DNA of 64,000 nucleotides from Leptothermofonsia sp049200465 (lineage in GTDB: Bacteria; Cyanobacteriota; Cyanobacteriia; Leptolyngbyales; Leptolyngbyaceae): assembly GCF_049200465.1 (NCBI RefSeq), contig NZ_CP120836.1, positions 5,270,001 to 5,334,000 on the forward strand, written 5' to 3'. The notes under the pieces are model-generated. The model made no database searches. It was not told the origin of the DNA and saw only the letters and a list, made by a program, of their open reading frames with translations. Positions within the stretch are counted from its first letter, which is position 1, and every line of letters starts with the position of its first letter. This document shows positions 26,179 through 34,613 of the stretch, one piece after another. Position numbers and translations under genes: made by a program.

Positions 26179-27674
26179 TTATAGACAATCAACCACTTGC
26201 AGCGTTTCCAGTTGAGGATCTGCACATCCACTGATGATTCCACCTGCTGTTAGGATTTGTTTTAGATAGGCGATCGCCCCCTTCAGTAACGACCTCTCCC
26301 GGCAGCAGTAGCGGAATTCCCGGAGGATAGGGACAGACCACCTCGGCACTGATGTGGTTCAGAGCTTGAGCCAGGGGAAGGGTTTTGGTAGGGGCAAAGA
26401 AGGCGGCGCGAGGGGTCAGGGGAGAGGAGGGAGGAGAGAGGAGGGAGTGGGATATCTTTTCGCTCTCTAAATCTTGATTCTCTATATCTTGATTTTTTGA
26501 TTTCCGATGCCAGCCTTTTGAAGGCTGAAATTAACTGTTCAACATCTTCTTCTCTATTCCCAGGACTGAAGATGAAGGTCAGGTGTTGAAGGGAGGGAAG
26601 TTCACAGGTGACACCGAACTGCTGGTGCAGGATTTCGTCTGCGGTGAAGCCGTTGATGCCCAACCCAGAGACGGTGACGGTCAGGCGGGTGCGATCGCTC
26701 GTCACCCATCCCGGAGTTGTTGCCTGGGCTGGGTTAAGAGTGGAGAGTCCGGGAATCTGGTTAATTTCACATTGTGCGTCGTCTGCAAGCGCCAGAGTTT
26801 GTTCCAGCAATTCTCTTCCCTGGGTTGCCATCTGATGCCGCGCCCCATCCAGAGAAGCCAGCAGCAGATAGTTTGGGCTGGTAGATTGCACCAGCGCCAG
26901 GGATTTTGTGAGGCGATCGCGGTCAACCCGGTTTCCCTGTACGTGCAACATAGCCGCCTGAGTCAGAGCAGACAGTGTTTTGTGAATCGACTGCACACTG
27001 AGATCGGCTCCGGCGGCGAGGGCGGGTGTTGGCAATTGGGGATGGAAGGCAAAGTGGGCTCCGTGGGCTTCATCCACCAGAAGAGGAATAGCGTGTTGGT
27101 GACAGAGATGAGCGATCGCCGCCACATCTCCACCAATACCGTAATAGGTGGGATAGACCATCATTACTGCTTTGGCATCGGGATGCTCGGCTAATGCTTC
27201 GGCCACGGCTGCGGGCGTAATACTATGGGCAATACCCAGTACCGGGTCATACTCTGGCTGAACAAATACAGGAATTGCTCCCGCCAAAATCAGTCCTGAA
27301 ATCGCTGACTGATGGACATTTCGGGGCAGAATGATTTTTTCTCCAGGATGGCACGTTGCCAGGATGGCTGCAATTACACCACTGGTAGACCCGTTTGCTA
27401 AGAACCAGGTTTGTTCTGCCCCAAAGGCTTCGGCTGCAAGCTCCTGGGCAGCCTGGATTACTCCTTGAGGCGCAAACAAGTTATCCAGTTCTGGTAATTC
27501 TGGCAGGTCTGCTTGAAGAGTCTGGTAGCCCAGCAGAGTCTGCAATGATTCGGGAGCTCCCCTTCCCCGCTTGTGCCCTGGTGTGTGAAAGGCGGCATAA
27601 TTACTTCGATGGGCACAAGCCTGGAGGGTGGAGAGTAGGGGGGTTTGGGTCTGGTCGAGCGATCGCCGGTTCAC
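26179..27674 (-). pseudogene. Orn/Lys/Arg decarboxylase (fold type I PLP), C-terminus frameshifted
   Basis: The N-terminal 390 codons encode a PLP-dependent decarboxylase of the short cyanobacterial Orn/Lys/Arg type. TPGHKRG is near residue 33, LVDEAHGAHFAF binds the cofactor, and the Schiff-base Lys lies in SVQSIHKTLSALTQ. The intact ORF ends artificially at 26283. After residue 390 a purine-rich insert (ERKDIPLPPLSSLLSPDPS) shifts the frame. The true C-terminal domain is still readable in other frames (FFAPTKTLPLAQALNHISAE; PYPPGIPLLLPGE). A second shift in a G-run near 26278 precedes AIAYLKQILTAGGIISGCAD and the ancestral stop at 26179. It is either a decaying gene or one with run-length sequencing errors. 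Confidence 0.8.
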
Positions 27675-27754
27675 TGTGTTACTGTGATGATTCTGTCTGG
27701 TCGAAGTTCTCAGCTAGTGGGCGATGTCAGTTTTTTTCGGCTTCTCCTGCAGTG

Positions 27755-27830
27755 GATTTGATGAACTCTTGAAAAAAGCAAGTTGTGCGATCGTTGCTAC
27801 CGTTACAGCGGTTACTGGATCTGTCATCAT
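27755..27830 (-). pseudogene. Short broken ORF, start MMTDPVTAVTVATIAQLAF
   Basis: From ATG 27830 the frame gives MTDPVTAVTVATIAQLAF and then slips within a T-run. The adjacent frame continues QEFIKSTAGEAEKN before stopping. Small cyanobacterial proteins with a similar opening exist, but that is from memory and the function is unknown. Only about 35 residues remain. Confidence 0.35.
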
Positions 27831-27919
27831 CGTGTCCGATATTTTTCCTCTGTTCTAGCTTGATACTCATCCAGTGACAAGAAAAACGGACAGTGTGAGC
27901 AATAGCTCGCAACATTGCC

Positions 27920-28245
27920 ACTCAAAAACGGCTCTATTCCTTTTCCAAACAGAAAAGGTGCCATTCAACCCAGGAATACTGAGGTTTGAAACTGGAACGT
28001 CCCTGGTTGAAACGAGAACGTTCCAACTAAAAGCAAGGAATGGGTTGTTGAAAGGTTTAACGTTGGAGTTCAAATTAAGAACATTGCCACTTAAAACAAG
28101 AAATGGGTTGTTTAAAGTGGAAAGCTTGCAACTTAAAACAGGAGCGATCGCTCTTAAAGCGAGAAAGTTGCTGTTTAAAGCAGAAAGCTTGAGACTTGAA
28201 ACAGAAGCGATTGCCCCTGAAACAGGAATCTTGCCATACAGAACG
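27920..28245. repeat. 21-bp imperfect tandem repeat array encoding heptapeptides
   Basis: About 13 diverged 21-bp units lie in tandem. On the plus strand they are open from 27874 to 28248 and give heptads such as FQLKARN, LPLKTRN, GLFKVES and LQLKTGA. On the minus strand a 196-codon ORF (28457 to 27867) reads KLSALNS, NFLALRA, KLSTLNN and PFLVLSG, preceded by a Gly/Ser/Val-rich segment (GSGSGPGTGWGMSVGTGSG). Which strand, if either, is coding cannot be decided; neither start has a good ribosome site. It is not a CRISPR array, since units are contiguous and vary throughout. Confidence 0.6.
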
Positions 28246-28485
28246 TGAGCGATCGCTCCTGAAAAACCTGTTGAAATCCCCGCCCCCCCAATTCCCACTC
28301 CTTCTCCCGATCGAGCTCCCACTCCGGAGCCCGTTCCCACACTCATTCCCCAACCTGTTCCTGGACCAGAACCAGAACCCATTCCCTTCCCCCACTGGAG
28401 CCCGTTCCTGATCCTTTCCTCAGCTGGTTCCGGCACCCATTCCACAAACGGTGCCATAGGGATTTGACAACCCTGCCAGTAATTC

Positions 28486-28552
28486 GAGAACCCCGACTTC
28501 TAAGTTAAAGCCCAGCACTCTGGCTAAAACCAATGAAGAAGTCGGGGTTCTC
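28486..28552. repeat. Perfect 16-bp inverted repeat
   Basis: GAGAACCCCGACTTCT and AGAAGTCGGGGTTCTC are exact complements separated by 35 bases. A third partial copy (CCCCGACTTCTTTG) lies near 28642. This motif family looks like a dispersed cyanobacterial palindrome and could act as a transcript-end structure on either strand. Confidence 0.75.
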
Positions 28553-28669
28553 TTTAAGGGATCTGTCCGACATCGTGAAACTTTACAATAGAGTTCGGTC
28601 AGGCTTTACTGATCGAAAGCATCGAAAGGCGCAATCCAGATCCCCGACTTCTTTGTCAAAGCCTAATCC

Positions 28670-28764
28670 TATAGCGATCCTTTTTGAAATTTGAACAGAG
28701 TGCAGGGGTTTCATCCCTGCGTGGGGCCGCCCCCCTTATTCACAAACTATTTGTGAACGCTATC
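28670..28764. repeat. R2 MITE-like repeat
   Basis: It begins TATAGCGATCCTTTTTGAAA and ends with the palindrome ATTCACAAACTATTTGTGAAC followed by GCTAT. A GTGCAGGGGTTTCATCCCTG hairpin is inside. Another member is at 62319. It makes the ychF frame look longer than it is. Confidence 0.7.
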
Positions 28765-28836
28765 GCTAAGACAGATAAAGATGTTGAGGATCTCCTAGAC
28801 AGCGCACTCCTGTTCCATCTAAAACCGAAATCTAAA

Positions 28837-29928
28837 ATGCTGAGAGCTGGGATTGTTGGGCTGCCCAACGTGGGAAAATCAACGCTATTCAATGCGGTCG
28901 TAGCCAATGCTAAGGCCCAGGCGGCTAACTTTCCCTTTTGCACAATTGAACCCAACGTGGGTGTGGTTGCCGTTCCTGATGAGCGATTGCAAGTGCTGGC
29001 AAAGATCTCCGATTCGGCAGAAATCATCCCAGCGCGGATGGAGTTTGTCGATATTGCCGGGTTAGTGAAGGGAGCCAGTAAGGGCGAAGGGTTGGGCAAT
29101 CAATTTTTGGCGAATATTCGAGAAGTGGATGCGATCGTCCATGTCGTTCGCTGCTTTGAAAATGACGATATCATTCACGTCGCTGGTTCTGTTGACCCGG
29201 TGCGAGATATTGAAGTCATTAATCTGGAACTGGCCCTGGCAGACCTGGGACAGATCGAAAAACGGATTGATCGCGCCCGCAAACAGGCCCGTGGCAACAA
29301 GGAACTTCAGGTGGAAGTGGACGCCCTGGAGAAATTACTGCCCGTACTGAACGAAGGAAAACCCGCCCGCCTGGTAACGCTGAACGAAGAGGAAGAGTTG
29401 GCTGTGAAACCCCTGGGGCTACTCACCCGCAAACCGATTATCTATGCCGCCAACGTGTCTGAAGAGGACCTGGCCAGCGGCAACGCCTGGGTTGAGCAGG
29501 TACGCGAAATTGCCGCCCAGGAAAATGCCCAGGTGGTAGTAATTTCTGCCCAGGTCGAGTCGGAATTGATTGACTTGCCAGAAGAAGAGCGGGCAGAATT
29601 TCTGGAATCCCTGGGCGTCAAAGAGGGTGGGCTGAAATCACTGATTCAAGCCACCTATGCTCTTTTAGGGCTGCGTACCTACTTCACCACTGGACCCAAA
29701 GAAACTCGCGCCTGGACAATTAAGGCAGGTATGCTGGCTCCCCAGGCAGCAGGCGTGATTCACTCCGACTTTGAGCGGGGTTTCATTCGGGCTGAAACCG
29801 TTGCCTACAAAGATCTGGTTGCCGCTGGGTCAATGAACGCTGCTAAGGAAAAGGGGCTGGTTCGCAGTGAAGGAAAGGAATACTTGGTCCAGGAAGGCGA
29901 CGTGATGCTGTTTCGATTTAACGTGTAG
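28837..29928 (+). CDS. ychF: Ribosome-associated ATPase YchF/OLA1
   Basis: The 363-residue Obg-family P-loop protein prefers ATP and binds the 70S ribosome. P-loop GLPNVGKST is at residues 7-15, DIAGLVKGASKGEGLGNQFL is the G3/switch region, and the coiled-coil insertion includes KRIDRARKQARGNKEL. A C-terminal TGS domain closes the protein (IKAGMLAPQAAGVIHSDFER, VQEGDVMLFRFNV). The frame is open from 28684, but the extra 51 codons come from repeat R2. ATG 28837 (MLRAGIVG) gives exactly the usual length. It is probably monocistronic. Confidence 0.96.
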   Translation: MLRAGIVGLPNVGKSTLFNAVVANAKAQAANFPFCTIEPNVGVVAVPDERLQVLAKISDSAEIIPARMEFVDIAGLVKGASKGEGLGNQFLANIREVDAIVHVVRCFENDDIIHVAGSVDPVRDIEVINLELALADLGQIEKRIDRARKQARGNKELQVEVDALEKLLPVLNEGKPARLVTLNEEEELAVKPLGLLTRKPIIYAANVSEEDLASGNAWVEQVREIAAQENAQVVVISAQVESELIDLPEEERAEFLESLGVKEGGLKSLIQATYALLGLRTYFTTGPKETRAWTIKAGMLAPQAAGVIHSDFERGFIRAETVAYKDLVAAGSMNAAKEKGLVRSEGKEYLVQEGDVMLFRFNV

Positions 29929-29933
29929 GTAGC

Positions 29934-30040
29934 TAGTAGTCTGTCAAGACTGTTTTGATGGATTGAAAACCCTCAAAACACCTGAGAATTAGGTTTTGTA
30001 GGTTTGAGTTATCCCTTAAATCTATCCTGACGGACTACTA
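29934..30040. repeat. R4 repeat, best-preserved copy
   Basis: TAGTAGTCTGTCAAGACTG at the left and the complement of TAGTAGTCCGTCAGGATAG at the right form imperfect terminal repeats. Internal TTGAAAACCCTCAAAA and GTTTGAGTTATCCCTTAAAT stems are present. It starts five bases after the ychF stop. Confidence 0.75.
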
Positions 30041-30168
30041 GGCGCAATTAATACGGACTACTAGGCGCAATTAATAAGGGTAATTTCGGGAGTGGAGGGG
30101 GTGAAACCCCTGCCTGAAGGCGCAGCCCCCACTTCCCCCCCTCTACAAATTAATGATGACTACCTACT
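30041..30168. repeat. R5 repeat joined to R4, with exact 23-bp tandem duplication
   Basis: The R4/R5 junction is duplicated: a 23-bp unit starting CGGACTACTAGGCGC fills 30031-30053 and again 30054-30076. R5 then runs through AAGGGTAATTTCGGGAGTGG and a CCCCTGCCTGAAGGCGCAGC hairpin to AATTAATGATGACTACCTAC. Confidence 0.75.
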
Positions 30169-30178
30169 TAGGAATGAG

Positions 30179-30598
30179 ATGCCCTATCAAATCGTTTCAG
30201 AACTGACGGATGCGCAAGTTGCAGAGTTAGTCGAGCTTTATCACAATGAATTTTGGAGTCAGCAACGGCAGCTTGAAGATGTCCTGCGGATGTTGAATGC
30301 AACCAATCTGATAGTTGGCATTGTGGATGAGCAGGATCACCTGATTGGTTTCACCCGTATTCTGACAGACTTTGTCTATCGGGCGTTGATTTTTGATGTG
30401 ATTGTCAAACCCAGCCATCGGGGCCAGGGGTTAGGAACTCTGTTAATCGATACGGTGGTCAATCATCCCAAATTACAGGCGGTTGAATATCTTGGCCTCT
30501 GTTGCTTACCGGAAATGATTCCGTTCTACAACCGCTGGGGCTTTAGCGAGAGTGCGGATGGAATCCGGCTTCTGTTTCGAGCCCATGCCAGCCCCTAA
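30179..30598 (+). CDS. GNAT-family N-acetyltransferase
   Basis: The 139-residue acetyl-CoA-dependent transferase has motif A FDVIVKPSHRGQGLGTLLID (residues about 72-90), with the Q/RxxGxG/A pyrophosphate-binding loop RGQGLG. A C-terminal PFYNRWGFSESADG motif B is typical of small GNATs. ATG 30179 is preceded by AGGAATGAG, a good ribosome site; upstream codons belong to repeat R5. It converges with the ABC-2 permease gene and overlaps it by four bases. The acceptor substrate is unknown. Confidence 0.9.
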   Translation: MPYQIVSELTDAQVAELVELYHNEFWSQQRQLEDVLRMLNATNLIVGIVDEQDHLIGFTRILTDFVYRALIFDVIVKPSHRGQGLGTLLIDTVVNHPKLQAVEYLGLCCLPEMIPFYNRWGFSESADGIRLLFRAHASP

Positions 30599-31413
30599 TC
30601 CTGCTGGTGAGAAAACTGGTAAGCCCCGATCGCAGACAGCAGGACTGCGATCGCCAGCAAAATTGGAATCGAGTACCAGGGAAACTGGGACAGAGACAGG
30701 TAAGCCGCCGCCCGCAGTCCAATGCTCGTGTAGGTGAGGGGCAACAGGTAAACAATTACCTTCAGCGGCAGTGGCAAGGTTGCCGGGTCAAAGAATGTTG
30801 CGCCCAGAAAAGACATGGGCACAATCACAAAGTTGTTGTAAATGCCTACACTTTCCAGCGACTTGACGTTCAGCCCCACAATCACACCTAGGCCAGCAAA
30901 AACAGCACAGTTCAATACCAGCATCAGCAGAAACAGCGGATTCAAAAAGCTGCCAATCCGACCCGTAAACAGGATGGCGACCAGAATCACCGATCCAGAG
31001 GTAAGCAATCCCCGCACAATCCCTGCCATCATTTTGCCCAGGTGCAGCGCCAGGGGATGAACCGGAACCAGCATCAGTTCTTCAAAGGTTTTGGTGAACA
31101 GGCGATCGCCACAGATGGAAAAGGTCGTTCCGCCAAAGCTGATCACCATCGACGATAGCGCCACCATTCCTGGCAGAATGAACTGTAAATAGCTATCTCC
31201 AGCAGAGGGTTTCACCGCCTGATCCAGGGCACTCCCCAACCCCAGCCCAAACCCGACTATGTAAATCAGAGGTGAAACCAATCCCGATGCGACCACCTGG
31301 GTAATGCGGACTCGCAGATCCAGCCAGTCGCCCCAAAAGACGGTGAGACAGTCACCCCAGAGAGTCTGGAGCATCGATGGTTGATAGCGATTTAAGGAAG
31401 AATAGGTGCTCAC
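30595..31413 (-). CDS. ABC-2 type transporter permease
   Basis: The 272-residue integral membrane protein is of the ABC-2 (DrrB/NodJ) family, with about six hydrophobic helices. The conserved region is FILPGMVALSSMVISFGGTT, followed by a cytosolic helix FEELMLVPVHPLALHLGK. GIYNNFVIVPMSFLGATFF near residue 195 is the ABC2 signature. It would pair with a separate ATPase subunit, which is not adjacent in this window. It may export a polysaccharide, lipid or drug. The start is ATG 31413. Confidence 0.9.
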   Translation of the reverse strand: MSTYSSLNRYQPSMLQTLWGDCLTVFWGDWLDLRVRITQVVASGLVSPLIYIVGFGLGLGSALDQAVKPSAGDSYLQFILPGMVALSSMVISFGGTTFSICGDRLFTKTFEELMLVPVHPLALHLGKMMAGIVRGLLTSGSVILVAILFTGRIGSFLNPLFLLMLVLNCAVFAGLGVIVGLNVKSLESVGIYNNFVIVPMSFLGATFFDPATLPLPLKVIVYLLPLTYTSIGLRAAAYLSLSQFPWYSIPILLAIAVLLSAIGAYQFSHQQD

Positions 31414-31666
31414 GGTGCAACATAACTTTAACTGTTTCCCCTATTCTGGTTGAGGTAGTCTTGAATAACAAGGGGGATAGCGATCGCCATTTCCTGTAGA
31501 TCCGTTTTATGGAACGGAAGTGAGAGTAGGGAGTAGATGGCGATCGCCATCCCCATAAACGTTCAATGAAACTTCCCTACAGGCAGAGAAAACTTTTCTG
31601 AAACGTGATCAACCAGTGCTTTTTCGATCCCTGCTTCTGGATATAGAGTACCCATCTCAGCAGAGC

Positions 31667-31745
31667 TGTGGAAAAAGCTGTGGAAAACACTGAGCTATTT
31701 CTATCTATCCGCCAAATTTGAGCAAGAAGTTCAGAAAATTCCACA
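31667..31745. other. Cluster of DnaA-box-like motifs in a gene-free region
   Basis: TGTGGAAAA occurs at 31667-31675 and 31679-31687, the exact complement of the TTTTCCACA box reported for cyanobacterial DnaA. ATTCCACA at 31738-31745 is a near match in the other orientation. A GATCTTT/AAAGATC hairpin and AT-rich DNA follow at 31811-31840. The 980-base gap 31414-32391 has no gene. Neither dnaA nor dnaN is adjacent, so an origin is unproven. Confidence 0.35.
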
Positions 31746-31939
31746 GAGTTAGAAGCCTGACCGATGCAACGTGAGAATACTCAGTATCAAAAAACACCCG
31801 TAAGTTCCGATCTTTGTAAAGTTTTAAAGATCTTTCGCAAGACTTTCCTGTCATGACTTCTCTTTCCAGAAAAAACACTCAGAGCCCCAAAAAATCAACG
31901 GTGTAACCAGTCGGAAGGTAACTAAGAAAACGATGCTCC

Positions 31940-32076
31940 GCACTGTTACCAATCTGGTACAGTGCCTCCTTCTACAGCGAGTGTTAGATGTATAAGCCGA
32001 GCTCAGAGGGTGCCCCACATCAACAAGCGGCTTTGCAGAAAGTGACCCGCTGTAGCTTTCTCCTGGCAAGAGAAAG
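31940..32076. ncRNA. Structured intergenic region, possible small RNA
   Basis: GCACTG-T-TACCA and TGGTA-CAGTGC form an 11-bp stem with one bulge around ATC (31940-31965). A second stem, CTTTCTC/GAGAAAG, closes at 32056-32076. AGCGG/CCGCT pairs between them. The stretch is not repeated elsewhere in the window and has no coding signal. It matches no RNA family I can name. Confidence 0.25.
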
Positions 32077-32156
32077 TCGGAGTAAGAACGCTTAGCAGTG
32101 AGACACAACTAATCCTGGATCAATATGGAGTTCTATCTTGCCCGCCTTCGGGATTT

Positions 32157-32265
32157 TATAGCGATAGCCACCAGGCTGAGGACGGGGTGCAGGGGGGAAC
32201 CCCTGGCTGGGGGCAAAGTCCCCCCACATCCTTAAACATGTCCTAAGCAACCTGGCGACAGCTAG
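32157..32265. repeat. R1b MITE-like repeat, full copy
   Basis: TATAGCGATAGCCACCAGG left arm, CCTGGCGACAGCTA right arm, GGACGGGGTGCAGG core. It lies about 125 bases upstream of the surface-protein ATG. Short CCTGT/ACAGG pairing occurs in the leader after it. Confidence 0.75.
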
Positions 32266-32391
32266 AGATAGAAGCCTTTCATGCTGAATCCTGTCTGACG
32301 CTACAGGCTCGGGTCTGTTAGTCCCTTCTGGCCTGGAAACCCCTGCGGTTTTGTAGGCTGCATGCGCTATCACGCTTCAGGAGAAAAACAC

Positions 32392-33129
32392 ATGAAACTT
32401 GCACGGTGCCTTCTTACGGCAGCGGCAGCAACGGCTGCGCTTCAAGGAATGACTTCTATGCCAGCTCAGGCGGCAAATATTTTTGGCACTTCTGGCATTC
32501 AATTTGATGCGGACACTATTGTTGACTTTGGCTTTGCATTTTCTAATAACCAATTTCGTTCAACCCTATACGTCGCCGAGCAGCAGGGGGCGTCTACCAC
32601 TCGTGTCGCTACACTTTTTGAGGAAACCCGGCGGTCGAATAATGAAACTACGCCTCCCAACTGGCTAGCCACCTGCGGTGCTGGTGGTGCGGTCGCGAAC
32701 TGTTCGAGTCAGTTCACCTTCCGGGCGGGGGTTCTTTATACTCTAGAACTCTTCAGTGTTGCCCTTGAGGAGCCAGTCAACGGACCTCGTGTTCCCAGCA
32801 TGTTTTCGACCAGCGCTCTGAATGGGGGAACGCAACGAGTTCTGTTTGGCTCACTGGGTTCAGCCGGGGAGGGAGTCCCCTTTCCTGACCCTGGAAACTT
32901 TACCTCGGCCAATCCGTTTGCAGGAATTGTTGCCCTCGCCTTTGAGGATGGAGCTTACCGAACCGAGCCTGAAGACTTTGACTTCAATGATTTTTATGTC
33001 TTTGCATCTGCCACATTGGCACCGGCCAGACCAGTCCCCACTCCTTCTGTGATGGGTGGGCTGATGCTGGTTGGGGCGATCGCTTATTTCAATCACCGCC
33101 GCCAAATTGCCCAGAAACAAAAGATCTGA
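32392..33129 (+). CDS. Secreted surface protein with PTPA/PEP-CTERM-like sorting tail
   Basis: The 245-residue exported protein has a Sec signal peptide (MKLARCLLTAAAATAALQG, cleavage near AQA-AN at about 27). The body has low charge and is Ser/Thr/Gly-rich with FDFNDFYVFA near its end. The C-terminus is VPTPSVMGGLMLVGAIAYF followed by HRR, which is the tripartite layout of exosortase substrates: short PTP motif, hydrophobic helix, basic end. ATG 32392 has CAGGAG nine bases upstream; a GTG/ATG upstream at 32362 lacks one. The exosortase gene is not in the window. The function of the body is unknown. Confidence 0.8.
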   Translation: MKLARCLLTAAAATAALQGMTSMPAQAANIFGTSGIQFDADTIVDFGFAFSNNQFRSTLYVAEQQGASTTRVATLFEETRRSNNETTPPNWLATCGAGGAVANCSSQFTFRAGVLYTLELFSVALEEPVNGPRVPSMFSTSALNGGTQRVLFGSLGSAGEGVPFPDPGNFTSANPFAGIVALAFEDGAYRTEPEDFDFNDFYVFASATLAPARPVPTPSVMGGLMLVGAIAYFNHRRQIAQKQKI

Positions 33130-33237
33130 TTTCTGATTCTGATTTCTGGTTCAGAATACTGGTGCTAAGGGTTGTGGATTGAATAACTTCGGTTCTCAGA
33201 GGCTCTTCCAGGTTATTTAATTCTTGTTCCTGAGCAA

Positions 33238-33266
33238 GTCCCAGGTGGCAACGGGTCACCTGGGAC
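33238..33266 (+). terminator. Strong hairpin downstream of the surface-protein gene
   Basis: GTCCCAGGTG and CACCTGGGAC form a perfect 10-bp stem with a 9-base loop. CTGTTCT follows, so the U-tract is weak. Confidence 0.55.
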
Positions 33267-33272
33267 CTGTTC

Positions 33273-33343
33273 TAGCTGTAGCCACCAGGCTTCGCCCCCA
33301 CACCCCCTTAAAGCCAATGTCCTAAGCAACCTGGCGACAGCTG
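33273..33343. repeat. R1b repeat with internal deletion
   Basis: Both arms are present (TAGCTGTAGCCACCAGGC and CAACCTGGCGACAGCTG), but the GGACGGGGTGCAGG core is missing, leaving about 71 bases. Confidence 0.65.
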
Positions 33344-33480
33344 TCCTTTAGCCATCCTTCACTTTGCCGAATTGCGATGGAATTGGGCATGATGGTAATT
33401 TAAGCAGGGCTCCGTCTCTGTCAGGCTGCTCTCAAAATTTAGCGGCATACTGGGAGAAGGAGCAGGTTAGCCTCCTGTGT

Positions 33481-33575
33481 TATAGCCCTTTTCAAGGGAG
33501 CGAGGCATGGTGAGGGTGCTCTGCACCCCACTGTACCTTACACTCCCGTACCTCATTCAAATGAAAACCGCTATA
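33481..33575. repeat. R7 element with TATAGC...GCTATA ends
   Basis: Left end TATAGCCCTTTTCA and right end TGAAAACCGCTATA are imperfect complements over about 14 bases. GGGTGCTCTGCACCC forms an internal hairpin. The interior is unlike R1, R2 and R3, but the terminal six bases are the same. Confidence 0.6.
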
Positions 33576-33643
33576 ACAGTTGAAAACTAGCATTTGGGCG
33601 ATCGCAAACATCCCCTATTTCCCGAAACGTCAGACAGGCAACT

Positions 33644-34225
33644 ATGAAACGCAAATCCCGGTCTTCCAGTTATAACTACGACAAAGACTTTGATCATTAC
33701 GATTCTCAGGACACCGCCTCCAAACGGAAATCGTCGAAACCCTCTCTGTTAACTGCGACATCGCTGGCAATCCTGGCAGGGGTTTTTATCCTGGGAATCG
33801 GTGTTGGGATGGGCTTTAGCTCGGTTGCCACGACGGGCGGAACTGGCAAGATTGTGACCCAGGGTGCGCTGGATGCGCAAGCTCCCAATGCTGAACTTTG
33901 TGTTCAATTTGGGGCAAGTGCGATCGCAATGGATACCCGCGTATTCGTTACCTTAAACCCGCTCAACGTTTTCGTTTCTCAGCCAACCACACGTCCTGGA
34001 TGCGTTTTACGCCACAACAACTTTGCTGTTTTAGAGCAGCGGGGACTGGTGAATTCAGAGCAAGTGCGGTCCTGCCGTCAGCGAATGAACACCTTTGGCT
34101 TCACCGGCACCCTCGAAAGTTCACCTCAGATTGACTGTGTTTATCAGAACGATGCCGCGAAAAACCTATTCCTGAAAGATTCAGGAGCCGGAACGGTTGC
34201 CAAGCCAGAAAATGAGAGGTTTTAA
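33644..34225 (+). CDS. DUF3172 single-pass membrane protein
   Basis: The 193-residue protein of the DUF3172 family is restricted, as far as I know, to cyanobacteria. The N-terminal cytosolic tail is highly charged (RKSRSSSYNYDKDFDHYDSQ). One transmembrane helix (SLAILAGVFILGIGVGMGF) spans about 40-60. The extracytoplasmic domain has four Cys (CVQFG, PGCVLRHNN, SCRQRM, IDCVYQN) that could pair. The start is ATG 33644. No operon partner is evident and the role is unknown. Confidence 0.85.
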   Translation: MKRKSRSSSYNYDKDFDHYDSQDTASKRKSSKPSLLTATSLAILAGVFILGIGVGMGFSSVATTGGTGKIVTQGALDAQAPNAELCVQFGASAIAMDTRVFVTLNPLNVFVSQPTTRPGCVLRHNNFAVLEQRGLVNSEQVRSCRQRMNTFGFTGTLESSPQIDCVYQNDAAKNLFLKDSGAGTVAKPENERF

Positions 34226-34402
34226 TACGGGTGCATCTCGCCATTGAGAGAGTCTACTCTGGTTATGAAGCTCCGGTTACGAAGCTCTCGGTTACGAAGC
34301 TCCGGCTTTGTAACCCTGCTATCGAAGATCTGGCTTCTCTGAACCAACACAGGAAGCAGGAACTTCTAACTGACATAGCCAGGCGGGAGTCTGGCCATGA
34401 GA

Positions 34403-34518
34403 TATAGCGGTAGTCATTGTGGTTAGGACGGGGTGCAGAGGTGGAACCCCTGGCTGGGGGTGAAGCCCCCACTCCCTCTTCTAATTCCAATGTCCTAATG
34501 CACCCGCGTAGAGCTATA
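34403..34518. repeat. R1 MITE-like repeat, full copy
   Basis: TATAGCGGTAGTCATTGTGG left end, GTAGAGCTATA right end, GGTGGAACCCC and GGGGGTGAAGCCCCC hairpins. It is nearly identical to the copy at 47393. Confidence 0.85.
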
Positions 34519-34613
34519 ATGGCCAAAATTTGACGGGCCGAAGATCCGCAAAATTCAACCTTACTCAACAACTTCACCGTTCACAACAAACACTGCCTCA
34601 ACAAATAGCTGCC

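Noticed and set aside
27920..28245. Possible CRISPR array
   Set aside because: Units are contiguous 21-mers that vary everywhere; there are no constant repeats with unique spacers and no cas genes.
28684..28836. N-terminal extension of YchF
   Set aside because: The extra 51 codons are repeat R2; starting at 28837 gives the normal YchF length.
31851..32373. Two minus-strand ORFs in the leader of the surface-protein gene
   Set aside because: They run through structured DNA and repeat R1b and show no family.
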